Shown here: positions 23,327-36,007 of the stretch, piece by piece
How the letters are laid out: each line of letters begins with the position of its first letter
Position numbering within the stretch: position 1 is the stretch's first letter
Assembly: GCA_928212115.1 (NCBI GenBank)
Contig: CAKMRJ010005634.1
Location: forward strand, 120,301,282 to 120,365,281
Direction of reading: 5' to 3'
Source of the DNA: Lactuca virosa
Lineage: Eukaryota > Streptophyta > Magnoliopsida > Asterales > Asteraceae
Length of the DNA: 64,000 nt
Position numbers and translations under genes: made by a program
Notes under the pieces: model-generated
What the model was told of the DNA's origin: nothing
What the model saw: only the letters and a program-made list of their open reading frames with translations
Database searches by the model: none

Positions 23327-25238
23327 TTTAAGTCCATCCTTCATACGGATTTCCAAGGAAAAATTCATTATATGTGGCACCATAAGAGGTAGTTTAAGGG
23401 AATCGAACTTTCAACCTCACGCCTCAAATTAGTATAAAACTCGATGCATCAACCCGGCTAGGTTGTATATCATTTGCATTAAATATCCTTTTATCTTTTG
23501 TTTTTATCCGTCTTCTTATTTATATAAAGTAATGATATGTGTAATCTTTTAATTTTTTTCTTATTTTTTTTTATTTTGATATATGTTTTGAACTAATAAA
23601 TAAAAATAAAAAAACAAAATGATATTTGATTTCTGTATTCCCACTCTATTCCTATTTTATATGGTGTCAAAAACTGAAATGAATTATGAATTATGAAATT
23701 GTAAAGTTGACACTTGTTCATAATTATAAGGGTGAAAATTGTTATTTACTCAAAATAATTATGCATAAGGAAGAACGGTCCCTCATTGGCAGCATGTAGA
23801 ACTTAAACAGGGACCCACGAAGGCAGTGATGCTATCGGATCTACGCGTTTGGACAGAGTCAAAGTGGTTTCACACATGTCGACGATCTCCCTTTTCCTCT
23901 TTTTTCCCCTTCACGACATATAGATTATATGTCCCAACTCATATCCCATTTCAGGATTCATGATATCAAAAGGATTGATTCTCTTTTTAATTCTTTAATT
24001 ATTTAACCATTTAACTTCTAATTTTATTACAACTCCTTATATTATCGTTTTTTGTAAACAGGTGAATGAATTTTTTTAAAAATGAGGTAGCAAAAAACTA
24101 GAGAAATAGAACAATTACAAAGGGGCCAGTGGTATTAACTAGATTTTTAATTCAATCAATAGAGTTAATAGCAAGTTTTTTGTTTTTACTAGTGACCCAA
24201 CAGATCAACTATAAAATCAAACATCATCTCTTTTTCTAAAGTCTTGTTTCCAAAATGTAATTCCTATATCGTCATATTACCCACCATATAGAGAAAACAA
24301 TCGACTCCAAATCAATGGTTTTGTCTTTATCACTTGTAAAGTGTCTACCCAAGTCACCACACGTTGCACATTGTCCAACTCAACCAACCCAAATAATTAG
24401 GCTGGTGGGAATTGTACCGAGTTCATCACATAACGAGCCTACTCACTTTAGCCTTACAAACTTTGAATAATTGTTCAATGGGTAATCTAAGTCAACAAGT
24501 TTAAAACTTACTGTAGGATTAAAGGAAACTTCGAATAACTAAATACCTGATTTGCTCATTTTTTGCCACTAAAGATTTTTTCAAGCACTCATGATTCTAA
24601 TAGGCTTAAACCCAAGTTTAGATTCTTTCTTGATTTTGCATTTTTACCAACTATAGATTTGACAACTGTTTTGATGCTCATTTGACATTCAATTGTCTAT
24701 GTGACGTACATGTTGGCATGTACTTGTGAGGCCAAGTAAAAATTGTGATTTTGTTTTAAATTTTAAATTTTATTGTTTTTATAGTTAATATTTATTTTTA
24801 ATACAATTGTTGATATTTATTGATTTCAACCACCCATGAATGATGAAGGATGCAGACTATTTCTCCTCTGCAACAGACAACCAAGGTTTTGAAGATGGAA
24901 TTGAAACAAAAACCTCAACCATTACCGGTCCGATAGCGACCATCTGTTATCTATCAGAAATCAAAATCATTGTACTACCCCAAATAAATAAATAAAAGAT
25001 ATGCACGAAATGATGTTTAGGATATCATAAATCTTATATCAAATCTAAGCTAAAATAGATTGACACGACATGATAATTAAACACGTATGATTAAGATTAA
25101 GAATTTTAACTCAAAAATGACATGTTTATTTGTATACAAGTTTTTTGAATTTTTTAAAATAACTAGAATAATCTCAAACCAACCATAGGTAAAAGAAAAT
25201 CTTTGGGTTGAGTCGTTTTTTCTTGTGGAAACGACTTT
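23327..25238. other. Intergenic interval, no gene recognised
   Basis: AT-rich, many stops in all frames, and no motif of a retroelement or host protein that I recognise. Near 25060 it contains 'ttgacacgacatgataatta', which resembles 'ttgacacgacacgacgcgtt' near 26730, perhaps two decayed copies of one repeat. Confidence 0.5.
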
Positions 25239-26454
25239 GAGGTCGTTTGATAGTTGTTGATATTAACTGAGTTAGAAACTGACTTTGTTAGAAGTTCTGA
25301 TTAGGTTAACTTCTGACTGAAACTTGTTGTTTGATTTTGCATCTGACTGACTATGCAAAATGACTATATTACCCTCAAACAACGTTTTTTATAATAATTC
25401 TATTATGATTTACCATTTAATTTATAACATTACATTTTTTACCCAACACATAAATATATTAAAAAATAGAATAAACATCTAAACACCATGTGAATTCATA
25501 TGAATTCAGGGACGATTTGGATAATTGCTAACCATTCAAGCAGTCAATAAAAAATTTGTGAAAAAAAAATACAGATATATTCCAGGAACATTTGCATATA
25601 TGTTTCAAAGCTTCAACAATTACAAGAGTATAAAAAACAAAACATGAAAACAAAAAAAATATATCAATAACAAAATGAAACAGTAAAACTAAGGAAAAAT
25701 CAGCCAACTTTTGAGAAGCACCAAATGCGGCAACAAAACTATGAATGAACACCAAAAGCAGCAACCAACCTTGGGGGCACCTTTTAAAGCAGCCAACTTA
25801 GAGAGAGAACAAATATCACATCCAAAATGAATATACATCATGTTCTTATTTTGATCAAATACTCATAAAAAATCAATGGGTAAAAAAAATCTTTTTCTTA
25901 TCTTGATCAAATACTGATCAGTTTTTTTTCCTAATTTCTCAATAGTCACAAACGGTCAATAACCTTCATATCTTGAAAATTCCATAAAATACTTATCTAA
26001 TCAAAACTAGCATCAGTAATGGATGAAACCAGTTGCAAATTGGGGAAGAAGATGAAATCATTGATATTCAATGATGAAGAACTCAGCTCAAATACACACA
26101 TTTTAACACAAATACACACAAATTGAATCTTATCTGTTTTCATGTGAAGCTAATTTCGAATAACACAAATACAACATCATGAAATCGGTTTCTGAAGTGA
26201 TTTCATTAAAAAAAAGAAAACAAAAAAGAGAAAAAACAAGTACCTGTTGTTGGGGAGGTCCGTTGGAGATAGCAGAGATGGAGAAGGGTCGAACTCGGAG
26301 TGATAGCAGGGAAAAATTGAAAGGGTGAATATTTGTCTCAGTCCAAAGCTTGGACCGAGTCCTTGATGGTAAAGACCATATCAAACATTGTGATTAACTT
26401 TTTTTGGACCGGGTCCCTTGTTGGACCCGGTTAGAAGCTATATCAAACGACCCC
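25239..26454. mobile_element. PIF/Harbinger-like non-autonomous DNA transposon
   Basis: Terminal inverted repeats GAGGTCGTTTGATA (25239-25252) and TATCAAACGACCCC (26441-26454) match at 13 of 14 positions. They are flanked by TTT (25236-25238) and TTA (26455-26457), and outside these by ACGAC and GTCGT. The empty site would read ACGACTTAGTCGT, a palindrome centred on TTA, which is the target preference known for PIF/Harbinger. GGGGTCGTTTG-type termini also suit the family. The 1216-bp interior has no transposase, so it would depend on a transposase elsewhere. Confidence 0.75.
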
Positions 26455-27639
26455 TTAGTCGTATATGTTAATACTTCATTTTTATTTTTTCTCTTATTTC
26501 CCAAACTATACAGTCTCCTCGACCACTATCTCCTTCTCATGATCTCACCTTCCGTCTCTCAACTCATACTCTTTCCATTTTGTTCACTAAACTTACTATA
26601 AATTTAGTTATTCCGCTTCTCAACTATTACTTTTTCTTTCCACATATCCAACTCATACTTTTTCAACATGTATAGTGTTTCAACTTCACATGTTAGGACA
26701 CAATTCAAGGTATACCCCCAACATAAACGGGTTGACACGACACGACGCGTTAATTAAATGTGTCGGATTATGGTCAAGCTCTCTAAATCCATATACTGTT
26801 TGATATGATATGAACCCGACACGACACAACACATTTGTCAGGTTTACCTAAAATCAAATTTTGATCAAAGAGATCTTCCAAAAATAATCATGAGAAAGAA
26901 ACCAAAATAAACGAATCGTATCCTCTGTTTTGTAACATGGGCTTGAGTATATTGTATTAAATATGATCCAATGAAGGCATAGTGGGCTACAAAATCTAAG
27001 GTCTTTGTCTTGCTTTTGAATTCAGATTTAGTTGCCCGCATCTATTTGATTTACTCTTAACTGTTATTAAAGAATGTACTTTCTCTTTGAGCCATAGAAT
27101 TTTTTACCAGTTATTGAAAAAATATTTACCAATAGTTTAAAAAAAACATTATTTACGAAACTGGTATTTCTTTTCATTTTTTTTCAGTATTCTGAATGCT
27201 TTTTTATTTTAAATATCGGTTTTTCTTTAATTTTTTTATTTGAGTTTTTCTTTATTGTTTTTCTAATAACAATGTTTTTTTTTCTTTTTTTTTTACTGTT
27301 TTTTTTAAATAACAGCTTTTTTTTACTGTTTTACTGGTATTTCTTTTCATTTTTTTTCATAAGGGCGAGGGGGTTGTGCCTCCCCCCCCCTGTTTTTTTT
27401 TAGAAAGTCCATTACTATTAAAAACTTTACATATTAGACTCAAAACAAAAAAAAAATTTGACTATGAACCCCCCCCCCCCCCTTCTTCAACTTTTATATA
27501 TATATTTTACTTTCGGCCCCCCAACTCATATGTTCAAGCTCCGTCACTGATTACACATATAGTTATAAAAAACTCCAACATTATTTGTTACGAAAAAAAA
27601 CATCACAATTAGCTTGAACTTGAACTAGTAGCAAAAAAA
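26455..27639. other. Intergenic, T-rich and homopolymer-rich
   Basis: No gene is recognised. 27120-27360 is very T-rich, and C runs occur at 27383-27391 and 27469-27482. 26725-26845 has the words 'gacacgacacgac' and 'gacacgacacaac' noted at 25060. Confidence 0.6.
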
Positions 27640-28320
27640 ACATACCATTCATAGTCTTGTTGAACGAGGACGGGTTCCAAATTTGGAAGTAGTTCATTAA
27701 ACGGTGATTGTGGCAAATACGTTTCATGAGGAAGCGGGGATAAATCGGATGACCAAGTAGCACAATAATATAAAATCTCGTAGCATTTATCAACATATTG
27801 TCAACTATTTAAAAACAGTTTGACACATGCACTCAATACATGAGAACACGGATATTTAAATGTCTCCCACTTAGTACATGTGCAAGTTTTTGTTCCAAGT
27901 TAACGACTTGTACATTTCGTTCTCTTTGAGTTATCAACTCAAATATACTTTTTTCGCGGTTAAAAGATCTTAAAGAATGTGCAATTGTTTTTGCCATCAA
28001 AACTACTTGTTTTGCAACAACGTGTGGAGTATGTGCATCTCCATTAGCTTGCGAACTAGATCCTAAAGGACGTCTCACCTCAAAATAATGCACCATTCTA
28101 TAGAATGTACGTTGCACACAAGCTGTGATTGGTAAAAGACGAGCGCCTTTAAGTACGTTGTTGAAAATCTCTAAAAATTTGTGGTGGGCAACCAATATCT
28201 CATTCCACCATCATGTGCAAGTGTTCATCTATTAATTGGATGAATCTCCAACCATTGTTGAGCATGTGGGTTTTTTTGGAAATAGGTGTCCAATGTCATA
28301 ACTAATTGGTATAACTTTGA
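27640..28320 (-). pseudogene. Mutator-like (MULE) transposase C-terminal remnant with SWIM finger
   Basis: On the minus strand the reading begins near 28300 with NPHAQQWLEIHPIN and AHDGGMRYW. A 120-codon frame (28195-27833) follows with FNNVLKGARLLPITACVQRTFYRMVHYF, the conserved block before the SWIM domain in MuDR-type transposases. At a run of five A (about 27888-27897) the frame slips; the next frame gives TCTCTKWETFKYPCSHVLSA, a full CxC..CxH SWIM zinc finger at about 27890-27825. Then YVDKCYEILYY and LPHETYLPQSPFNELLP lead to about 27645. The DDE core and terminal repeats were not seen. It would bind DNA in the transposase complex; it is now dead. Confidence 0.85.
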
Positions 28321-30849
28321 GAATAATAACAATGTCCTTTTTGGGATGCATTTAAGAGCTAAAATAACTAGAACTAACTGCAGTGAATAAGATAAATAGT
28401 TTATTAATTTATTACAAGTTAATAAATTAATTAGAAACTAGTTAAAATTAATTAGAATTAATTTGGAATTAATTAGATTTAATATAAAGGTATAGAGGTT
28501 GAATGGTAATTGTTCAATAGTTGAGAAACAATAATATTCTGGATGGTCCTATAGGTGGACGGTTTTATGGAGGTTCCAGAAACTTTCCAGAAGCTATCTA
28601 GGTAACAAATAAGTGATGGGTGTCGATCCTCAGGGACACGCTTTTAGTCTATAAATACACCAAAATAGTCATGTTTTTTTTATTCTTATGCATAAAAAGT
28701 AAATATGGGGAAGGATTTTGAACACGAGTAAACTAAAATAAAACACAGTAAAAGAAATACTATAAAAAACAATAAAAACAATCAGGTTTCGAGTTTTATT
28801 CTCCTAATGATGTAAGCTAATAATGAATTGATGTCAAATTGAATTTTTAATCTAAGTTGATACTTGGAAGTATTAACAAGCTCTAACACTTCTTATTCAC
28901 CAAGTTGTTTAACCATAACAACTTTTTGAATTAAACCTAACCTTACTAACCTACTCTAAATAAGCTATTAGAAATAGATTAAAAGACCACATTAAATTTT
29001 ATGTGAATGTTCCCAACAACATTCAATACTCCTCACAAGCTCGGGAGCATAAGAATGCGTGATTTTTGTTTACATTAAAATCATTCAGTGGAAATCAAAT
29101 TAATGTTTGTTATTTGTTTTAATTCACAAAACAATTACGAATTTTGCAAATCAAATAAATTAAATGACCTAACCCTAATGCAGGTGGCCATCTTGAATCA
29201 AAATAACTTAAATGATCTAACCAACAAATTCAACCAACAAATTCAACATCAAATCATATGATCAACTATATACAAAGGAAGTTCAAACTACAAAACTGGA
29301 TGTGTCAACTAAAATACGATAAATAAGTACTACAGATCACTAAGTAGTTGACGATTGAATTAACATCAAAATATTGATTTAGACGTGTTACCATGGATTG
29401 TTACGTGTAATGATTTATATAATTCCTAGTTTGGTCGTGATTGTCAACAAGCTCTGACAACCCGTTTCGCCAAACACTCGATTGAAACAAGCTCTTTAAC
29501 CAAGCTGCAAACTTATCTAACTAAAACGAGTGCTTCAATTAGAACTGACTCATTAGAAAATTATCAAACGAACTACTTGTAATTAGGTGAGAGTCGTATT
29601 AAAGCACAAATAAAACACCAAACACGTAAGCTCGAAGAATTTACATTTTATCAATTGATTTCATAATATAAGTGTATTATTTGCTACTTAGACCAATTAA
29701 AAGAACAATTACGGATTCAACTAATTGATTAGCAATTCGTTATTAAAACTCTAACAGGATTGCTCAAGCCCAAATAAAATTGTAACAACGAAATTAATAA
29801 AAATCAGAAATCATATGAATAAGAATGTAACGAATCTAAGTAACAGTCACACACAATGATCTAAAATGAGTTTAAATAATTAAACTAATTCAAACATCAA
29901 ACCCGGTGGTTTAACCGTTTAAGACAGCTAAACCGCGAAAACTACAATGTAATAGACAAAATATAAACTTACAAAACGAAATTGAGATTTTTTGATGTTA
30001 GGAACCCTAAAATAAAACCGGCAGTCGTTCTCCTCTCCTGACGTCGTGTGTGAGAATTGCAGCCCCATCCCCCCCCACCAAAAAAAAAAAAAAAATTGTT
30101 TGTACGTGCTTTTTTTTTTTAACTGACCCCATGACCCCCTTCTTTAATTCCCTATTTTTAATTTTTATTTTTTTTTCTTGGCTCTTGGTTACCACGTTTC
30201 TAGCCTTGTCAACATGTTTTGAATTTAAGAATAGGCCAAACTATGTCATCTTGGGCTGATTTTAATAGCCACCATGGGCTGCTGGAATAAATAGAATTTG
30301 GGTTGCCGATAATCATTTATAAATGGGCTGTTATTTGTTAATTTTGGATAGATTAGTTGCTGTTGTTTAGTGTTTACAAGGTCCATAATGTGCATTAAAC
30401 GTTGTCCAAATCCAATATCCACCGATCAGATTAAAGATCTATGTGTTAACAAGACAATGATTTCAGCTCGATCGAACCACGTTTACCCCTCGATCCAATC
30501 ACATTATGAAGACCGCATATTGCTGCCAAATTTCCAAAAAGTGTATTCAAATCGTTTCATTTTATTGCTTTACTGTGGATGTTGCCACGGGACTTTAAAT
30601 GTGGTTGAAAGGCTTTCCATGTGACTTCTATAGATGCTCAAAAATATCATTAACCGCTTGAATAAATATGCAAAAATTAAACTTAAATGAGTAAAATTGA
30701 CCCAAAAAAACGATGTAATAAAACATATGAAATGTACAATAAATAAACACAGTATGTCGTGCAAATGATTAAGAAAATATGCTAAAATGATGCGTAAAAA
30801 TAAACCTAACAATTAGGAAAAGAATTGAATAAGGATTGAATCTGATTGT
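28321..30849. other. AT-rich interval, unresolved, probably older repeat
   Basis: No protein motif was recognised. Near 28620, 'gtgtcgatcctcagggacac' recalls words at the edge of some plant Tat-type gypsy LTRs, but I cannot confirm an LTR. Runs of A and T lie at 30070-30175. The left part of the copia-E 5' LTR must begin somewhere near the end of this interval, perhaps at TGTTGTTTAG (30361). Confidence 0.4.
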
Positions 30850-30978
30850 TTAATTGATTCAAATCATGGTTGTCTGGAAAATACCACAGTTATATAAAGA
30901 CCCCTCTAGGCCTTATAGAAAGCGTCCATACTCCCCATAAGGCTGTGAAAATCCATTTTCCAACCTCTCCTCTCTGTC

Positions 30979-31021
<43 letters not shown>

Positions 31022-31313
31022 TAAAGTTCTAAGGTTTTTAGTCTTTTGGGTGTGAGCCACTAGAGGCATTCTACTTTGAGTGCTTGACTTTTCAAGAGCA
31101 ATAAGAAGATTGAATTCATCAAGTCTTCAAGTGACAAATTCGATTTTGTAAAAAGGTTAGTAAACCAATCATTTTCTTTAGTTTACAATGCTAGTTTGAA
31201 AGTATGTTGTCATAATAGTAAAAACTAGATCATAGGCTGCATGTACACTTAGGGTTTGTATCAAATGCTTTCATTGCCTATGTTATGTATATGGATGCCT
31301 AGTAACCTCACCA
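30850..31313 (+). mobile_element. Copia-E 5' LTR (promoter-proximal and U5 part)
   Basis: The right edge CTCACCA at 31313 lies one base before a primer binding site. A TATA box (TTATATAAAG) is at about 30890 and a (CT)n microsatellite at 30976-31019 comes just after it, as in other copia LTRs here. The left edge is unresolved; a start near 30361 is possible. This LTR opens the copia whose body is scattered over the next 22 kb. Confidence 0.7.
30976..31019. repeat. (CT)n microsatellite in copia-E LTR
   Basis: A CT run with a few CTGT interruptions at its left end, shortly downstream of the TATA box. Confidence 0.9.
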
Positions 31314-31314
31314 G

Positions 31315-31327
31315 TGGTATCAGAGCC
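31315..31327 (+). promoter_or_regulatory. Copia-E primer binding site
   Basis: TGGTATCAGAGCC, a perfect initiator-Met-tRNA type site, next to the LTR end. Confidence 0.95.
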
Positions 31328-32502
31328 ATTAGGTTTTGACTATAGACACTACTGTTAAAAACTGAAGAAACCTGCTAGTTGCAGGGCACGACGCGCCCAG
31401 ACCTGGACGCGGCACGCTTTCTAACGAATGGTAGGTTTCAGGATTTTTTGCTATAATTTAGAAATATGGTTTATCTTTAGTTTTAAATAATTTTTTTTAC
31501 TGTTTAAATTGGATAATTAATCTGAAAAGATAAATATGCCTAAAAGACTAGGAAGTATAGATAATGGTTTGAAATTAATTAATTAAAGATAATTTGTTTA
31601 AATCATATAATTTTAAATTGTTTAAAACTTATTTTACTTATAGTTATAAAAGAATATGTACAAACTAAAATAATTTATATATATGTAATACAATTACTAT
31701 AAGTAAAAGAATTTTACAACATGTGTCCTCACATGTTTAACTAATGATCATTAGTCGAAGCAAGACTAGGCATCATTTATGAAGACATACTTTTAGAGGT
31801 ATAAGGAAACGGCCTATAAAATGACTATTAAATGAGTTTCCTTTTCGCTTACTGCTTCTTTGTGTGGTGGATTGTCGTTAGTTGAAAGGGTTCGATAAGA
31901 CGATGTTTCTTTAAAAGTATAAAAATAAAAGTACTAAAAACAAAATTCATGTTCTTAGTTATTTTAGGTTAATGTGAATAGTTGCTAATCAATGAATAAT
32001 GCACATTTGGTCCTAATAGTCTATTTATGGAGCGTGTGTGGTTTACCAACACATAAATTTGAGATATAAGAACAAAGTGAGATGATGATTGTAGTTGTGG
32101 TCTTGTTGGCGAAGTATGTGTGGATAACTGTCATGCCAATTTGAGGCCCATGACATAATCAAGGGTCACACATTACTGCATGGGCGGTTCACCATCTTAT
32201 TTGTGAGACCTCGGCATCCCATGCACAAATAGAGGATGTACAAATTCGAGATTAACATGCCATTGAATAGTTTTAATGAATCTCAAAAGAACTAGAAATT
32301 TCATAGTGATTGAAATTGGTAAAGTGCATTACCTACCTAAAATAAATTTGTGATATGATTACGATATCTCTCTTCATAAATCGAATTAAAATATGGATCC
32401 TAGCTTTAAAATCAATTGGTAAAGTGCATTACCTACCTAAAATAAATTGGGTAATTATTTAAGGATTAAAATCAACTAACTAAACCTTGTTTCTCCTTTT
32501 AG
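31328..32502 (+). other. Copia-E untranslated leader
   Basis: No coding frame. It begins with a palindromic GGGCACGACGCGCCC near 31384. It shares ordered blocks with the leaders of copia-A (54924-56302) and copia-B (minus, 48247-47150), including a GTGTGGTTTACCAACAC word at 32036-32052. Its end has two copies of 'attggtaaagtgcattaccta' (near 32318 and 32418). Confidence 0.75.
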
Positions 32503-33498
32503 ATGACGGGTATCAATGGTTTTCCTCTCCCACCAACATCAAATTTTCCTTCATTTTTGTTCATCGTAGAGAGAAGCTCACTGGCGGAGCTAATTATCTC
32601 GATTGGATGAGAAACTTAAGGATCACATTGAGATATGACAATTGTGAATACATGCTCGATGAACCAATCCAATAAATCGATGATAACTCAACTGATGAAG
32701 AGAAAGATGCTCACGCCAAATAAATGAACTAATCGAATAAGGTTTCTTGCATCATGATAGTCGTCATGTCATCGGGCCTCCAAAAGGAGTTCGAGAACAC
32801 TTAGGCGTATGAGATGAACTTGCAACTAGACGAAATGTTTCAGGAAAAAGGAAATGTAAGAGCGATTTGAGATTTTCAAAGCCCTAACGTCATGCAAACT
32901 CAAGGAATCTGGCTCGGTGTATGCTAATGTTCATCAAATGAAGAGCTGCATAGACCAACTGGAAAACCTCAATGTTGTCTTCGATAAGAACCAAGCTATA
33001 GACCTAGTCCTTGTTTCTCTCCCAAGTTCATATGATAATTTCATCATGAATTATCAATTGAATAGTATGGACAATACATTGATGGAGTTCCATAGCCTCC
33101 ACCATAAAGTTGAAGCTGGTGTGAAGAAACCTCATAGCACACCTTAAACTCACGTACTCTCCATTCAGAATGATGGTGGACACAAGAGAAAGCGTTCTAA
33201 CCCAAAGTGGAAAGGGAAGGCTGTGGCTTCACATTCCCAAAAGGGAAATGGGTTTGTTCCACCTATGAGTGATCCTAAAGGAGCATTGTATTTCTATTGT
33301 GGAGTTAAGAGGAATATGAAGCGAAGTTGCCCAAAGTACTTGAAAGATCTCAAAGGTGATAAGGTTCAAGTGACCAGGTCCAGTTCAGGTACTTATATGA
33401 TCGAACTTTACAATACTACCACCTCTAATTCATGGGTTCTTGATATGGGGTGTGGTACTCACATTAGCACTATATTACATGGACTAAAGGAAAGAATG
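32503..33498 (+). pseudogene. Copia-E gag and protease start
   Basis: An ATG at 32503 starts a frame that must shift near 32570 to give REKLTGGANYLDWMRNLRITLRY, the Gag N-terminal block, parallel to the DGSNFNDWIQNIRMVTRY block of copia-A. Stops and shifts follow to 32880. YANVHQMKSCIDQLENLNV to HHKVEAGV (32917-33110) matches the middle of Gag. The zinc knuckle near 33290 has lost its first Cys and its His (YFYCGVKRNMKRSC). The protease motif is VLDMGCGTHIS (33440), with Asp kept but T changed to M. Gypsy-A interrupts at 33499. Confidence 0.9.
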
Positions 33499-35305
33499 TG
33501 TAACGATCGAAGTTCAGGTATTTACGCTTTTCCCCTGGAATTAAATTTTGTTGCATAAAGGGTCCCTACGTACGCGGAGCGTACATATGTGTATGCTTAG
33601 TGTACTAGGGAGGGCTGATCGCGGGTGTGTACCATGTACATGGGGCGTCCGGAGGGGTACGTGGGGCGTACGTGGCTGAAGACCAAAACCCTAATTTTAC
33701 GGCAAGGATCCTATTTAAACGTTCTTAAGCCATTTGGACCTTACCCTAACCAGGCTCTATTACTTTCAAAATTCCCTGAAACCCTAAATCCTCTGTGAGT
33801 AATTCTTGAGCTTGAAAGTGTCTCAAATACCTTTTTTTTGGTGAGCTAGCAAGGAGAAGGAAGTGGAAGCAAGCCTCGAACGTGGGAAAAACTTTTGGAT
33901 CTTGCATTTGGAGCATCTTGGGAAGCTTGTGGAGTGTGAGATTTTGGATTGGTAGTCAAGCAGCTATTGTTTTCAGCAGACTGAGGTGAGTCTTCTCATT
34001 ATACCAATGGGTCGAAGGCACCAATGTCGGCCCATTACTTGATATGTGGACTTAATAGTTGATATGCAATGGTTTTGTTAGTTGACATGTAATGACTTGT
34101 GTGAAGACCATAGGAGGAGCCCATGACACTTGGTAAAGAAGCCCATGGCCCTTGGATGTTAGACCATGGGGGTAGCCCATGGCATTGCAGGTGAAGACCA
34201 TGGAGGGAGTCTATGGAAATTATATATGTATATATGTTACATGGTATTATGAGGTTGTATTTTTGTGTATTTTGGGTATTCATTAAGCGTTTGCTTACAG
34301 TTTGTTGGGTGTTTCAGGTATTTTTGGTTCTAAGGGGAAGGGCACGACTTGATGTTGCGACACTCACTCTCCAGTATTTCTGCATTTATTGTTTTGGATA
34401 CTTTGATCTTTTGGATATGATTTGATGTAATGGAATTTTAGAAGACAAAACTGTTGGATTAGGTGTCTAAGCCCATAACTATAATTGGTATGTACTTGAC
34501 CCGAGAGTAGCATGGTCCATTTGGGTTGCCTTCACCAAGACAATTTGATGGATTTTTGAGAAGAGCTTATTATGATGTGTTAATATATTATAAGTTATAA
34601 TATATTAATAATCATATAATTTAATTAGTATTGATCAAGAATTAATTTGGAATTAATTTTGTGATCAAAAGAGACTAATTAGATATATGGGGATTGATTT
34701 GGTAAATTAATAATTCTTATAGTGTGTGCCAATTGTTCTGGGCTAAACCAATATGGTGGTCCATGGATAGTCCATGGAGGTTTAACCCATGGAGCCTACG
34801 GAAATGAAAGGTCACGGGCATTAGGATTTTTCATGGATGAAACCCTAGACCTTGTCACACTATAAAAAGGACCCATAGTCACCAAAATCGGCACCTATGC
34901 TTTCTAAGGAGGAGATACCCGATTTTGTGTGACAAGAAGCTTCTCTCAAAAAGTCATCTTTTGTTCATAGTGTTTGTGAACCATTTGAGGTGCAACACTT
35001 GGGGCACTAAGTTCTTAAAGCCAAAAGTCTTTCAAGCAACACCAAACACATCAAGACTTCAAGCCACATAAAAGGTATGTTACTCTAACTAGTATCTTGT
35101 ATTGTTTATGACAAATTGCATGCTAGTTATAAGTTTAATACCTTGGAGACCATTTGCATGTATATTTAGTGAAAACATAGGTCCAAGGTATTTAGGGTTG
35201 TATGTGCACCATAGGATGTTGTAGTATACTAAAAACCGTAAAAAACATGATTGTAATTTCTATAAATTAAATGAAAAATTTTATCTGAATTTTCGGGCTG
35301 TTAGA
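33499..35305 (+). mobile_element. Gypsy-A 5' LTR, interrupted
   Basis: It matches 40598-41621 over about 1012 net bases, with a copia solo LTR (34452-35241) inserted near its 3' end. It carries GTACGCGGAGCGTAC-type words at 33570-33665, then 'aaaaccctaatttt' and CTATTTAAA, a likely TATA box near 33710. A second set of words around CCATGGGGGTAGCCCATGG is at 34100-34215. The two LTRs differ at roughly a tenth of positions by eye, mostly transitions. Confidence 0.9.
34452..35241 (+). mobile_element. Copia solo LTR (family Cop1)
   Basis: It starts TGTTGGATTAGGTGTC, the same as the copia-A LTR at 61188, and ends near ACTAAAAACCGTA. The flanks AAAAC (34447-34451) and AAAAC (35242-35246) form a target duplication. 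The gypsy LTR continues on both sides. A TATA box (CACTATAAAAAGG) is near 34858. Confidence 0.9.
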
Positions 35306-35308
35306 AGT

Positions 35309-35321
35309 TGGTATCAGAGCC
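35309..35321 (+). promoter_or_regulatory. Gypsy-A primer binding site
   Basis: TGGTATCAGAGCC three bases after the LTR end. Confidence 0.95.
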
Positions 35322-36007
35322 TTGGTTTGAGGGATGCGGGTACACTCTCGGGTGTGTCAGAACTCAAACTGAGGAAATGGTAAACCTTTTTCAAAAGAAA
35401 CAAAAGTTAAATTTTTCTAAAAACGGTTTTCTTAAGTAAAGAGGAGAGTGCAATGCACGAAATCGGCCGACCTCAAGTAAGTGTTCCCAATGTATTAGCC
35501 ACGCTAGACATATATGATTGACTTGGTTATTTGCTAAGTGTATGCTTTCAAAGTTGTACATGTATAGGATTGCATAGCCCTACAATGATGAATACTGCCT
35601 TATTTCTTGTTCCTTGTTTGGTTGTGGTTTTAGGGTAGAAGCTTTATTTAACAGTCTATGTGATTCTATTTGTGTATAACTTGCATGCATAGGGCAACCT
35701 GCGATGATTGATTTAGATTTCTGGTTCGATGAGGATAGAGAAATGCTAGATTAATCTAGGATCTGAGTTTGTGTTGTGTTATGTGGGTTATGTTTATATG
35801 TGGTTGGGTGAATTAGAGGCATCAAGTATGGCCTTGGGGAAGGTACAGATAGGTGTGGAAGGTAGTGTTGGGTCCATATACTGATGAAAGCACATGACAT
35901 GTACTAGAAACAAGGACAGACCTGGAAGCTCTAAGTAGTCCAGTGAGGAGGAATCCCTTCGAACTTCCTTATTAATTGCTCTTTATGTTGTATTTTTTCA
36001 GTTGAGG

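Noticed and set aside
15979..23331. Target duplication for copia-C
   Set aside because: AACCC on the left and TTTAA on the right do not match; shifting the right edge by a few bases did not help.
26130..26384. 84-codon minus frame inside the Harbinger-like element
   Set aside because: No similarity to a transposase or Myb-like protein that I can recognise; probably chance.
28600..28660. Edge of a Tat/Ogre-type gypsy LTR
   Set aside because: Only a short word resembles it; no LTR pair, primer site or pol fragment was found nearby.
30007..30259. Small Lys- or Phe-rich frames on both strands
   Set aside because: They are produced by A and T homopolymers; no motif.
35309..35321. tRNA gene remnants at TGGTATCAGAGCC sites
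   Set aside because: These are 12-13 base primer sites complementary to a tRNA 3' end, placed at LTR edges; no cloverleaf is present.
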